A stretch of DNA of 64,000 bases from Gibbula magus (taxonomy: Eukaryota > Mollusca > Gastropoda > Trochida > Trochidae). Positions 47,901-57,119 of the stretch are shown in pieces. Position 1 is the first letter of the stretch, and each line of letters begins with the position of its first letter. Position numbers and translations under genes: made by a program. Below the pieces are notes generated by a model. It did no database searches. It was given only the letters and a program-made list of their open reading frames with translations, and had not been told where the DNA came from. The stretch is taken from the NCBI GenBank assembly GCA_936450465.1, contig OW388293.1:52665201-52729200 (forward strand), in the 5' to 3' direction.

Positions 47901-50355
47901 GTGAATATATTAGTGGGATTTTAACCCAGGGTATGGAAGTGGAGCGGAGCATATACTTTCCTTCCTGAGACAGAATGATAACACTCTTGTTCGTACTGTG
48001 ATAGATAATTGTTTCTCAAAAGTTTTCAATAGATTGTCCTATGCAGACTTATGTTGTAGTTTATCTCGGCTTGCAGAAAGACACCTCTATACGTCCATAA
48101 TTTTATAAGTTTCATAATCAGTGATCTTGGATATAACATTTGATAGCGTCAAAGAATATACCAATTGTATTTCTGAAATACCAAATGCTTATTTATTGAG
48201 AAAATGCCATTTGTTTAACTTCTGCTTGTTACCCGTTGAATAAAATTGAATAAACTGCGAAATATTAAATATCACCTATCCTGACATAAGATGTTGTCAT
48301 GGTTGTCACAGTTCTCTAGTTTAAACCTCATACTAGACAATTATGGCATTTTGGCATCTCATTGAAAAGACCAAAGGTCAATATTTCCAAAACCACAGTC
48401 TTTATTTCTTATGTATATATTTCCTGTTTTGATGTTGTTCTCATTTAATCACCATGGAAACATTTATTTACATAGAACAGAAATTAGAATTTTCAAATTG
48501 TGCCCCCTCCCATCTTTTTCATTATGCGAAAGTTTGAAAATTTGCACCACTGACCTGGTGATAACATGGTAAGTTTGAGAATGATTATTGTACACATAAA
48601 AATTTATATTGTATTTTGTCATTGTGATTGATCCTATTTCATTGACGTCTCAATGAAAGCCAATTTATATTATATTTGTACTAAGTCATACACGTGGGTG
48701 AACAAACAGCTGTATATGTAACATTCCACCGAGTAATTATCTAAACCAACTGCCAGGTATTGCTTAGCCTGAGATTCGCAAGCATTCGTCTAAATAATCA
48801 ATCGGGCTTAGTTACATTTATCATTGCTCTCAAACATGTGTGTATTACTCTGCCCAGATAACCGCCAAACTCTTGTTGAGGCATACAGTACATCGACGAA
48901 GAGTTAGAAATGTTTCTCTGTAAATCCGTTTTTTGGTGTAGTTGAGTGCCTAATGAATACCATCATGAAGTGCTAAGTACTCAAGGTTAAGTTAATTATG
49001 TTTAATTAAGCAGAATATATAAAACTTACAGAACGAAACTGGCCAACCACATCATCAGCCCACGGCGCCGGTTCGTATTCTTTCTTTATACATTATTATA
49101 AGCCTGATTTTAAAAGTATAATCACCTTATATACAGTACACCGACGAAAACGTTAGAAATGTTTCTCTGTAAATCCATTTTTTGGTGTAGTTGAGTGCCT
49201 AATGAATACCATCATGAAGTGCTAAGTACTCAAGGTTAAGTTAATTATGTTTAATTAAGCAGAATATATAAAACTTACAGAACGCAACTGGCCAACCACG
49301 TCGTCAGCCACCGGCTCCGGTTCGTATTCTTTCTTTATACATTATTATAAGCCTGATTTTAAAAGTATAATCACCTTATATACAGTACACCGACGAAAAC
49401 GTTAGAAATGTTTCCCTGTAAATCCATTTTTTGGTGTAGTTGAGTGCCTAATGAATACCATCATGAAGTGCTAAGTACTCAAGGTTAAGTTAATTATATA
49501 TATATGTTTAATTAAGCAGAATATATAAAACTTACAGAACGCAACTGGCCAACCACGTCGTCAGCCACCGGCTCCGGTTCGTATTCTTTCTTTATACATT
49601 ATTATAAGCCTGATTTTAAAAGTAAAATCACCTTACATCCATTATACAAAATGTAACAAAATAAGAGTACATATAATCTTTGTTTTTTTTATAATATTTA
49701 TTTTATATAACAAATTATTCCAAGCATATTGGTCCCGCGATCAGATTGATATAAGGCAGTCACATGACCATCAACGGAGATTAAAGGCTTATGAGAATAA
49801 TTTCCATTGGTTTGAGACGTTCAGTCGAGATTATGACACAATTACAAAAACAAAGCAGCTGCATCTTTGATTATTTTGCATTATAAGAATTTAGAACTGA
49901 TAACTTGTAGGGAAAAAAAAATCCAAATTCTATGCAGGTGACGTTTCAACATAAAGATTTTTCAATGTCATTGTCAAGCAATTCAACACCTGCTTGACAA
50001 CGACCAAAGGAAATTCATTGCACAGAAACACTCAACGGTTTTATGCAAGTACTTCTGAAAAGGCAGATACTTCCACCGTTCCTAAAGTAGAATAAAACAT
50101 AATATGTTTGTGTCTACACCTGCAAGTACTCGTCGTGTTTTTTTCATCAATTAGATGTCGCTAAGTACCCTTTTTATGTAAGAAATCAAATTATTGTACT
50201 AATCATTATTAATAATACTTTTGTTTATTTACAGTTCCCAGAGCCAAACCCCAATCCACTAATGCCGGTAAATGCATATTTCAGTTTAAAGCTTTTCTTA
50301 ACATCAAGTAGATATTGTGCGTGTGACACATCCCATGCTGCTGCGACCTTGTCGG

Positions 50356-50450
<95 letters not shown>

Positions 50451-52993
50451 GAATGATTTGACTTGATAATTCTTAATTTGTTTTTGTTTTTGTTTTTAAG
50501 TTACGTATGTGATCATTTAACGGCTTATAAGGGATAACACTGCAGGCTGCATATTTAAAAAAATGGTATGAATTTGTTAATAAATATATGTCTACATATG
50601 AAAGGTTAGCTGACGCGACGTCTTACTGTAGCTATCCAAACTCAATATGGGGTATTGAGGCTTAGTTTGCTAAGACTGGTGTTTTCATCTATAGTTAGGT
50701 TTACTGAATGATAATTAAATCTGTAACATTTAGCACACGTTATTATTTTGTTCTCAGTATGTTAATATTGGCATTCTCACCGAACTTAGGTTAACCTGTT
50801 TTAACATGTTTTAAATGACAACAATTACAGTGTGTCTGTTCTTATCAATATATCTTGTGTGTATATTCGGTAATACAATGCATGGTTCAAGAAAAGTAGT
50901 GAATGTTTTTATATATATATATATATGTTAGAATTCTTTGAATTTATCTGCAGGGTCACTTGGGAGAATTGCGAAATAAAAAAAGAGTCTCAAACGGAAT
51001 TCAAGGTAACTTATTTTCTTATATTGTAATAATGTTTGCTCATTATAGTGTTTAAGGTATAATAAAGTGTCATAGGTGCGTGTTTAATTGCTCACATTGT
51101 TTTGCTTATGGGAGTAGCGTTGATAAATGGAGTTAAATAATTTAAAGTTTTTTGAATATTTTATTTTTTTAAATTTCCCATTTATAATGATAGTTTATGT
51201 CATTTATATTTAATTTAGAGGGTTAAACATCTTATTACACAAACCAATTATTCGTAGTGGTAATAATGGTGTTGCGTATAAAGCAAAAAATGCATGGCGG
51301 CCATTTTATTGTGAACACATTTTATTATTTCGAATGACAAAAATGATTCCCATGGCTTTACGGAACCATGTACACTCATTTGTAACTTGATTTTCCGAAG
51401 AGAGAAGAGTGTTTTACTAATGGTGACATTATATTTTCAAACACATTTCATCGACTTATTTTAGCGAAAAAAACGTGCTACTGCTATTATTTACATAATT
51501 TAGTTGATAACACACGGTAGCCATTGAGTCTCTCTCACTCTGAGACGACCATCCTGCGTCTCACAGTGAAGATGGCTATCCTGGTAGCCATGGCATCGGC
51601 TGCTAGGATATCGGAACTGCACGCGCTGCAGGCTGACTTGCTCCGCTTCAAGGTGAGGGACGGGGGCGTGGCCACGCTAGGCCTAGCGCCGGACTTCATC
51701 TGCAAGAACCAGGCTGCAGACGAGCGCGGCAGGACGTTTAGCATCCCTGCTATACCATAGACACTAGGCCCCTCGGACGGGAGAACCGTCTCCTCTGTCC
51801 GGTGCGAGCGCTACGTATATGTATATACACGGAACTCTCCCGGACTCTACATGTACGTCAGGGTAGGCGCAGGCTCTTCTTGCCTCTTTCACAAACGAGT
51901 GTCAAGGAGATCGACAAGGGGCAGTTTGGGGTGTATCTGAGATCGGCAGTCCTGGACGCCTATATAAGGCGGCGGACCTCCCTCCTCCTGCTCGCTCTAA
52001 TCTCGTGAGGATTATTATACCTGTAGCGGACATCATGGCGGGCCGTTTCTTGAAGTCCGGTACGGTGTTCGCTAACCACTACTTATCGTATCGACCGAAG
52101 ATCTCGAAGGCGTGACGAGGCTGGGGCCTCAGGTGTTCGACTAGCACCGTACCTACTCAGGACACCCATCTAAGGGTTTCCCATCGTCACGATAGGGGTT
52201 CGTCCCCGTCTCTAAGTGCGTTAATCAACTTCGCATCGCACTTTTTCTTTGTTGTTGTCTTGTGTTTTCTTAGTAGTTAATTGGCGACCCCTGTGGTCTG
52301 GACCGCCGACCCCTCAGGGGCGGGGGTAGTGTGACCCATAGGGTTGTAACAGGCTCTTAACACTGTGCCTTGCGGTCCCGCTAATCCTAGCGAACCAGTC
52401 GCCAATTTCCCCTATAAGGGGGAGAGTTACTTCCTCTGCTCTCGGGTTATCTCGCAGCCAACCTTTTTCAGTGACGACATGCTGGCTATGGTGAGTTATC
52501 AACTAGAGTATGTAAATAATAGTACGTTTTTGATTAAACGTCATTATTTATACTCACCGTTGATAACTCACCGGTTTTTATACCCCTCCTGCCTCCCCTC
52601 CGGCGAGTCTGAGAGCTGCCTACGTCCAGGCTGCAGGAGAAAGAAGTGACGTCACTTGGGTAGGCCTCCTAGCGTGGAGCGAGGGGGGAGGTAACTCTCT
52701 ATTTTAACTGTGTTATATCTGGTCGAGTGATTAAATTGAGAGAGACTCAATGGCTACGGTAAGTTATCAACGGTGAGTATATATAATGACGTTTAATTAA
52801 AGAATTGTACTATTATTACTGCTACTATTACAGTAACAACCTATTTTGACTAAGATGGCATTAGTTGAATAAGATTTGTCATTCTGCTGATGTTTTATAA
52901 CACAGGTCGATAACAAAAATTACACCACAAAGTCAACTTGATTTTCTTTTCAAAATTTCAGATGAAACGCTAACAGAAGTGACAGAAACATGA
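33826..52993 (+). CDS. Receptor A: SUEL-lectin-like plus CUB-like single-pass membrane protein, 443 residues
   Basis: Coding exons: 33826-33868, 39046-39423, 40778-41134, 42189-42371, 43095-43195, 46127-46162, 49032-49070, 49281-49319, 49538-49576, 50235-50267, 50954-51005, 52962-52993 (1332 nt with stop, every join in phase). Order: signal peptide; SUEL-like domain 15-140; CUB-like domain 141-259; Thr/Pro-rich stalk 260-320; transmembrane helix about 321-347 with a basic stop-transfer ([10 protein letters not shown]); cytoplasmic tail 355-443 with three near-identical proline-rich modules. The outside part probably binds a ligand and the tail probably recruits SH3-type partners; both are inferences from domain type. 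Exons 2-4 are symmetric phase 1-1, the usual form of shuffled extracellular modules. Introns are loaded with MITEs, a LINE, a SINE and a DIRS remnant. Exons could have been missed, and the three mini-exons are the least certain part. Confidence 0.8.
34019..34541. mobile_element. MITE family C copy in receptor A intron 1
   Basis: Diverged ends ('gcttaactattacacgatag' and 'tattttgcctggcagttagg') and a collinear interior ('aatcagtcaaagaatattct', 'gtgtaaatttcatttcttat') match 10512-11020 in the reverse sense. It looks older than the 10512 copy. Confidence 0.65.
35440..35710 (-). repeat. tRNA-derived SINE, degraded copy in receptor A intron 1
   Basis: It shares 'attcaatgtagtattac', 'gttgaacaattcttt' and 'caacaaacttgccgggcttt' with the SINE at 39620. 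The tRNA-like head is badly decayed. Confidence 0.5.
35846..35932. repeat. Hairpin with GC-rich 23-bp arms
   Basis: 'gagacgacccccgactttca' and its exact complement at 35908-35932 flank a partly paired centre (AGTTATTACT / AATAACT). It is immediately followed by an ATTTTA repeat, so it is probably the end of a fold-back element. Confidence 0.8.
35935..36068. repeat. (TTTTAA)n / (ATTTT)n low-complexity repeat
   Basis: About 130 bp of 'attttaattttaatttt' with occasional 'attttgattt' variants. The poly-Ile/Leu ORF is an artefact. Confidence 0.9.
37130..38340 (-). mobile_element. Decayed L1-like LINE, antisense in receptor A intron 1
   Basis: Minus-strand translation gives the connection region typical of L1-type ORF2 proteins: '[20 protein letters not shown]' then '[10 protein letters not shown]' and 'KISWIKRI', followed after frame breaks by '[20 protein letters not shown]' and '[11 protein letters not shown]'. 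Upstream (38100-38200) a '[10 protein letters not shown]' segment fits the preceding part. Stops and frameshifts break it, and the endonuclease and catalytic RT core are absent from this window segment. It is inactive and lies antisense to the host gene. Confidence 0.75.
38377..38879 (+). mobile_element. MITE family B copy, 166 bp before receptor A exon 2
   Basis: It ends 'cgtgttacagcgcctttaa' and is collinear with 13938-14478 through 'gatacctaaacactcagag' and 'aatgatggaatggtcaacca'. The left TIR is eroded. Confidence 0.75.
39046..39423 (+). CDS. Receptor A exon 2: SUEL-like domain
   Basis: 126 codons, phase 1-1, acceptor TTTTCAG|AC, donor CCTA|GTGAGT. The Cys framework and the ending '[11 protein letters not shown]' ... 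'[19 protein letters not shown]' match the SUEL/galactose-binding-lectin plan, but the usual YGR and DPC sugar-contact motifs are absent, so carbohydrate binding is unproven. Eight cysteines are present; the paralogue has a ninth (TCLPEE) where A has TSLPEE. Confidence 0.8.
39620..39855 (-). repeat. tRNA-derived SINE in receptor A intron 2
   Basis: It carries 'aattcaatgtagcattgcat', 'gaacagttctctacaac' and a B-box region (minus strand) in 'gcgggatttgaactccgga'. The end 'ctgcactatcccgcccc' is the tRNA-like head. It is the same family as 54889-55185. Confidence 0.75.
40778..41134 (+). CDS. Receptor A exon 3: CUB-like domain, with a GC donor
   Basis: 119 codons, phase 1-1. It starts [20 protein letters not shown] and includes '[20 protein letters not shown]', with the 'NEGF...C...[10 protein letters not shown]...LKVIDGG' pattern of CUB-type beta-sandwich domains. 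The donor reads TATCAG|GCAAGT, a GC-AG intron in an otherwise strong context. The paralogue has GTTAGT at the same place. About 87 percent of residues agree with the paralogue's exon by my count. Confidence 0.8.
41158..41380. repeat. (AGT/AGC)n block 1 in receptor A intron 3
   Basis: Imperfect AGT/AGC triplets starting about 23 bp after the splice donor. The poly-Val and similar ORFs are artefacts of the repeat. Confidence 0.95.
41615..42085. repeat. (AGT/AGC)n block 2 in receptor A intron 3
   Basis: About 470 bp of mixed AGT and AGC triplets with scattered AAT and GAT variants, ending about 100 bp before exon 4. The same repeat fills the matching intron of receptor B (63254-63775). Confidence 0.95.
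42189..42371 (+). CDS. Receptor A exon 4: end of the CUB-like fold and mucin-like stalk
   Basis: 61 codons, phase 1-1. '[20 protein letters not shown]' with two further Cys completes the beta domain. It then becomes Thr/Pro/Gln/Asn-rich ([12 protein letters not shown]) with N-x-T/S sequons (NNTS), suiting an O- and N-glycosylated stalk. The donor is AACA|GTAAGT. Confidence 0.8.
43095..43195 (+). CDS. Receptor A exon 5: transmembrane helix
   Basis: It encodes [20 protein letters not shown] plus AVLW and then [10 protein letters not shown]. The hydrophobic span of about 24 residues with a basic, Cys-containing inner edge is a type I anchor; the Cys residues could be palmitoylated (inference). 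Phase 1 to 0, donor CAAA|GTATGT. Confidence 0.85.
44690..44935. repeat. Fold-back cluster in receptor A intron 5
   Basis: 'ccttgacaaataccatgttt' pairs with 'aaacatggtatttgtcaagg' (arms about 28 bp, 44793-44925), with an inner hairpin 'tttcactcgtggctgcgcca' / 'cactcgtgaaat'. Upstream there are two direct copies of 'gataa(c/g)ctttatcaccactc'. Confidence 0.8.
45067..45604. mobile_element. MITE family C copy in receptor A intron 5
   Basis: Left end TATAAACTGACGGGCAAAAG, right end 'actttcttttgcccatcagt'. It is collinear with 10512-11020. Confidence 0.8.
46127..46162 (+). CDS. Receptor A exon 6: cytoplasmic mini-exon
   Basis: 36 nt, phase 0-0, encoding [12 protein letters not shown] between TTTTCCCCCACAG and GGGTAAGA. 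The acceptor is strong. The acidic Ser/Thr-rich segment could be phosphorylated (inference). Confidence 0.7.
46163..48883. other. Receptor A intron 6, mostly unremarkable
   Basis: AT-rich intron. It contains a hairpin at 47606-47686, where 'aacttcgtcctctgacagct' pairs with 'agctgccagaggacgaagtt'. No additional in-phase exon with good splice sites could be singled out, though one could be missed. Confidence 0.45.
49032..49070 (+). CDS. Receptor A candidate mini-exon 7a
   Basis: 39 nt, phase 0-0, encoding [13 protein letters not shown] between 'aaacttacag' and 'gttcgt'. The acceptor core is good but the upstream tract is not pyrimidine-rich and the donor is weak. It includes PTAP, a short-motif match to ESCRT/TSG101-type binding sites (motif match only). 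Confidence 0.5.
49281..49319 (+). CDS. Receptor A candidate mini-exon 7b
   Basis: 39 nt encoding [20 protein letters not shown] fits the class I SH3-ligand pattern RxxPxxP, which copy 7a lacks. Splice contexts are identical to 7a. Confidence 0.5.
49538..49576 (+). CDS. Receptor A candidate mini-exon 7c
   Basis: Identical in sequence to 7b over all 39 nt, again [13 protein letters not shown], so its unit is the youngest duplicate. All three could be included or skipped without changing the frame. Confidence 0.5.
50235..50267 (+). CDS. Receptor A exon 8: proline-rich mini-exon
   Basis: 33 nt, phase 0-0, [11 protein letters not shown], between 'tttatttacag' and 'gtaaat'. It continues the proline-rich character of the tail. 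Confidence 0.65.
50357..50448. repeat. (TA)n microsatellite, about 90 bp
   Basis: Uninterrupted TA dinucleotides about 90 bp after exon 8. The Tyr-Ile ORF is an artefact. Confidence 0.97.
50954..51005 (+). CDS. Receptor A exon 9: basic tail segment
   Basis: 52 nt, phase 0 to 1, [17 protein letters not shown], acceptor TATCTGCAG, donor CAAG|GTAACT. It contains a basic patch (RNKKR). Confidence 0.65.
51141..51485 (+). mobile_element. MITE family A copy truncated next to the DIRS remnant
   Basis: It is collinear with 1186-1547 but lacks a clean left TIR and stops at 'cgtgctactgc', losing the terminal 'ccctttaa' exactly where the DIRS-like remnant region begins. Confidence 0.75.
51497..52795 (+). 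mobile_element. DIRS-like tyrosine-recombinase element remnant
   Basis: The outer inverted repeat is 51497-51537 (GTTGATAACACACGGTAGCC then ATTGAGTCTCTCTCA) against 52735-52770 (its complement with 'ggtaagttatcaac'). An inner palindrome lies at 52491-52572 (GGTGAGTTATCAAC / GTTGATAACTCACC). Between them is a broken recombinase frame. Inverted termini plus an internal complementary repeat are the plan of DIRS-order retrotransposons. RT/RNase H and gag regions are missing, so this is an internal-deletion derivative. It sits in the last intron of receptor A and is markedly more GC-rich than its surroundings, which suggests a recent arrival. Confidence 0.75.
51570..52117 (+). pseudogene. Tyrosine recombinase pseudogene (DIRS-type)
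   Basis: Three frames carry successive parts. First, '[20 protein letters not shown]' (51569 on), with the catalytic-Arg box (A-x-R-x-S-E-L), to 'DFICKNQAA'. Then, after a stop and a frame change, 'MRALRICIY' and '[20 protein letters not shown]' (51802-52008). A last frame has '[20 protein letters not shown]' (about 52031-52090), whose FANHY holds the presumed nucleophile Tyr. Two frame changes disable it, and the HxxR box is not readable. Confidence 0.75.
52962..52993 (+). CDS. Receptor A exon 10 (last coding exon)
   Basis: The acceptor TTTTCAAAATTTCAG then, in phase 1, gives [10 protein letters not shown] and TGA. The acidic Thr-rich end does not match a classical PDZ ligand, which needs a hydrophobic final residue. 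No canonical AATAAA is found in the next few hundred bases. Confidence 0.65.
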
Positions 52994-54885
52994 CAGATCT
53001 GAACCTGAAGAGTGGAGATGCTGTTTAACGGGTGGTGGCCAAATATCCAATATCCTATCCACTCACTAACCGACGTTCATCAACGTGAGATTCGAACCTA
53101 GTTCCCGAGCCTCCTTTCGCTTGCGCATGAGATGATAAACTATCTGTCTGTCTGTGAGTCAGTTGGCTATTGGTAGGACATATCACGGGACCAGGAAATG
53201 TGTAGCTTTATACCACTTATAATGCCGACGTAACGGATTCACCCTTTGTGAAATGAATCGTTACCTTTGAATAGTGCTCTCTTTGTTGTGCAGAAATATA
53301 ACCCATGTGTAAAGGGTTCCAGTTTGCAAAATGTACTTTGTTTATGTCGTGAAAAACGTTGGTATAGAATATAATATATCCAATAATGATGTACCCGCGT
53401 TGGAGCTTTTAGCTGCTCTATTGATGAATGCCTGTATTTAATATTCATTTATAATATGTTGTAATTACATGTAACTTATTGCGATATAAAAGCTTATATT
53501 CCATATATAAATGAGAAATGATGGGTGTAATGAAGACTGAACGACATCGAAATGAATAATGTAGTCATTATGTGTTGCATTGTTGTAAAAACGCCATGTC
53601 TATACGTGTAATGATAATTAAGTTAGAAGATATACCGAATGAAATATCATATTTAGTAGGTATAAATGAGGGTTTTGGACCAAGGCCAAGAGAACATCTA
53701 CTTTTCCATAATCCTAAATACCGTCTATTTTGCCATAATTGATAATCACCAAAATGCGTAGTATTTTGGTGAATATCCATAATGGAAAAATATATGGTAT
53801 TTTGATGATCCACAAACCTCATTTATACTTACTAATACATTTCTCCTATTTTCCCCGAGTTCGACATTCTGTAACCGTCATGTATTTATTTTATTATTTA
53901 AAACTATTTAATTTATATTCGTGGACTATCTGACAATGCCACGTTGAAAGGTTTGATAACAGTATTATTACCATCACAAAGTAAAGATATTTTCATTCGT
54001 TCGTATACCCTTACTGCGTCTGCACAAAGGTAACAAAATGTTTGAAAAACACTGAGGTTTACATTGTGGGACATATAACCTTTGATGTTTATTATAGATG
54101 GATGCTATATTCATATGCATTTATGAGGTAAATAACGAGAATAGAACATAAATCGAAATAATCAAGATTGAACTTTTTTGTAGATAATCATTTCCATCTA
54201 GAAATAGTTTTTATTATAAAACATGTTTTGCGTTTAAAAATACTTACAACCATAAATCACTCATATACATACTTGTAAGCTTTCCATTAACATCTTCCAT
54301 TGCCATATTCAATCCGTCATTCAATGCCATTCTTCCCGGGATTTTCAGCTGCTTCCTTCAATGGTTCCCTGGCATTAATGTATTGATATTCACCCTCTAA
54401 GTCTTCCTTCCTGTCATGAGATCTTCTTGTGTTTCTAAACCCCACTCATCCTTTAATGAATTTAAGTTGCTGTCCACATGAGTGTATGTATTCTCAAGGC
54501 ATGGCAATATTGTATTGCTTTTATGTTACATTATCAAATTCATTTGTAAACTCTTTCCACATATTGTTACAGAGTATTCCCATGTATGTATATAATTATA
54601 TAAGTTGTTATTTCAATATATATATCCTGTCTGTATCATTCATATTGTACAAGATTATGCCATTAAATGTATGTTGTTATTTTGTGTTCATATTCTTAAG
54701 GACGGCGAGATTTATTTTATATCACATAATGTGTCACTTTTATATTTATGTAACAAAACAAAATAGTGTCGATTTCCGTAACTACATTTGAATAAATCCA
54801 CATATGTAAACTGGTCCATAAAAACTTAATCGCATTCGCACTTATCACCTAATATCTGTATGTAGATAATTGCCAGTGAACGAGA
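52994..54885. other. 3' flank of receptor A and intergenic DNA
   Basis: It contains a fold-back at about 53655-53845 ('tagtaggtataaatgagggt' against 'aacctcatttatacttacta'). It is otherwise AT-rich with no supported gene; the 120-residue ORF at 54429 is hydrophobic but has no splice or codon support. Confidence 0.45.
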
Positions 54886-54888
54886 TGA

Positions 54889-55185
54889 GATGAGATGATT
54901 TAGGGGTTATCGCCGCTTTCAATAATATATCATGGCTGCTAGTGTCATTGCAGGGAGAAAGCCCAAACTAGCATGTGGCTATGCATTGCGGTGAAACCTG
55001 CGAGCAACGGCTTGAACTAGCGAACCATCGATGGTGCTTCACTGAAATTCAGTGTAGCATTACAGCCAAACCTTACTGCGTGTTGAACTGTTCTCTACTG
55101 CAGAGATAGTTGCCGTGCGGGATTCGAACCACAGACCTCTTGATCCAAAGCCGAACACGCTTCCCACTGCGCTTCACCGCCCCTG
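54889..55185 (-). repeat. tRNA-derived SINE, near-complete reference copy
   Basis: Read on the minus strand: a head 'ggggcggtgaagcgcagtgg', a B box in 'gtggttcgaatcccgc', then a body with 'gaacagttcaacacgc'-type wording and a 3' end around 'cgataacccctaaatc'. It is the best-preserved of at least six copies in the window and defines the family. Confidence 0.8.
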
Positions 55186-55760
55186 TCAGTGGAACGAATC
55201 GTTGACCTACGACCTAATATTGACAAACCCTTGTACTTCACAGTGACTACCTTATGGTGTTGGATAATTATGAATGATCTAATGATAGTTCGTTACAAGA
55301 TACAGATAGGCTATTCCGATAAGCTAGACAGATTTCATTGATTATCGTTAACAAAATCAGGAGTTTTCGATATGCAATTGCAATGCACGAGGTCAGTTGA
55401 CCAAACAATGAAAAGTAAGAAATAGCCCGCTTATTCCTCAATCCATTTTAACCAGCCAATTTAACCCAGACCTTGATATATATGAAACAAGATTCAGCAA
55501 CGTACAATGAAAAAGGCATAATACACCCCGTCTTACGCCTCAATCTATTTCAAATAAATTTCTTCACCATATCCGACAACTAATTCTATTGTAAAAATAA
55601 TTGTACTGGAATATACACATACACATGTGTACTTAGATAAATAACTGTCAGTAAGCTATTCGCCCAATTAACAAGTGTGTCTATCGCTTACAGTATTTTT
55701 TTCAACTTTTAAAGAATGCAATACCGCATCTCTGAATAATAATCAAAATATAGCTCTCAA

Positions 55761-55817
<57 letters not shown>

Positions 55818-57100
55818 ATATATATATATCATGAAATGAAATGAAAACAATAGGGGGTAAATGAAAACCCTGTCTGCCACAACTATGTGAAGTATATACT
55901 TTTTTCTACTTTATGGAACCCTATGCTAAATGCATGTGTGTCAGAATGTCTCACTTTAATGTAAACATATTATTCTCAGTCACAGTCAGTAAGTTATGCG
56001 TATAAATTGTGTGATCAAATATCGAAGTCGTATTTAGTTCTTCCATGAAAACCGATCAATAATCATGAGTCGTGTATGTAAAGGTACCTTTTATATTATT
56101 GACAAGTTGGACGCATTCACCGTGACTGATTTGCGATCACACTTCAGATTAACGTCCAACCAGGAAGAACTGGTCACGATCAGTCGAATCTGATTGGCTG
56201 ACATGGCTAGAAAGGATAGCAGCTATTGGTGGATACTTCAATGAAGGATAGTAATTATTGGTTAGAATCGAACAACACAGGGCTTCACTGAAACTAATGG
56301 AGCGAATTCCACTGTGTATATTACAAAACGCCATTCATGGAGAATTATAAATGTAAACACAAGATTTGAATGGAAATGTAATTAGTCAGTCGGAAAGTTT
56401 GTCAAGTTGTGAAAGGACAAACATATTTTGCTATCATGCTAGTCTAATGGAAAACAAGCATTAAGAAAATGCATTTTAAAATATCTCATAAGCTTTCAAA
56501 TTTCACATTATTCTTCGATATAATGTCGAATGTAAAATAATATTGTATACAACACTAACGTTAAAGTTCTTAAGAATAAGATTCATTCTGAGCGTGCTCC
56601 TTAAAGATAGCGTTCTTTCGCCGATTATCCGCCATCTTGTATTTTGTTACGTTACTTAATGATGAAATCGCTGTATTTTTTTTACTAATTTTACAACTTT
56701 TTAAAATAATCAAACATACCTATTGACAGAATATCGACCAAGTAACAAATAAGTTGTCCTTAAACGGATCAGAAATGTCGTGTTATGCCGTTACAAAGTT
56801 TTCAATACTCGTATCCCGGACGAATGGCTTCGCTTCTCGTTATTATTATTTGAATGTGAGTCGATCTTTAATAAAAGATCAAATATAAAATCCTAAAACT
56901 ATTACCCTCAGTCATATGTTGCATACAGATAATCACGTGTTAATAACAGATATGTGTAAACAAGAATGTCATATCGAATTTCATTTTTAAAAAAATACCC
57001 AGATAGAACCCACGTGTCTTCTAAGTATCAGCCTATGTTTCCACGAAACTCTTCATCCAAATAAGGAATATGACGTCATGGGTCAGTTGTGCTGTTAAGA
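55186..57100. other. Intergenic DNA between the receptor paralogues, with (TA)n at 55762-55830
   Basis: A TA-rich microsatellite of about 70 bp lies at 55762-55830. No gene or other repeat family is supported. Confidence 0.5.
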
Positions 57101-57119
57101 CTTAAGCCCTGTCACGACA

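Larger units (their letters stand above)
48884..49630 (+). repeat. Tandem triplication of a roughly 248-bp unit containing a mini-exon
   Basis: Units start at 48884, 49132 and 49381 (TACAGTACAYCGACGAA...) and each ends near 'aaaagta(t/a)aatcacctta'. Outside the exon, copies 1 and 2 differ at about four positions, all in the first 50 bp. Copy 3 is nearly identical to copy 2, plus an added 'tatatata'. Each unit holds one candidate 39-nt exon. Confidence 0.95.

Noticed and set aside
48884..49630. CRISPR-like array
   Set aside because: Three units of about 248 bp with no short repeat/spacer alternation, in an animal genome; explained as tandem exon duplication.
52365..52649. 94-residue ORF after the recombinase remnant
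   Set aside because: It crosses the palindrome and terminal repeat of the DIRS-like element, so is unlikely to be coding.
54429..54791. 120-residue hydrophobic ORF
   Set aside because: AT-rich composition gives Phe/Ile/Tyr-rich frames by chance; no splice, promoter or homology clue.
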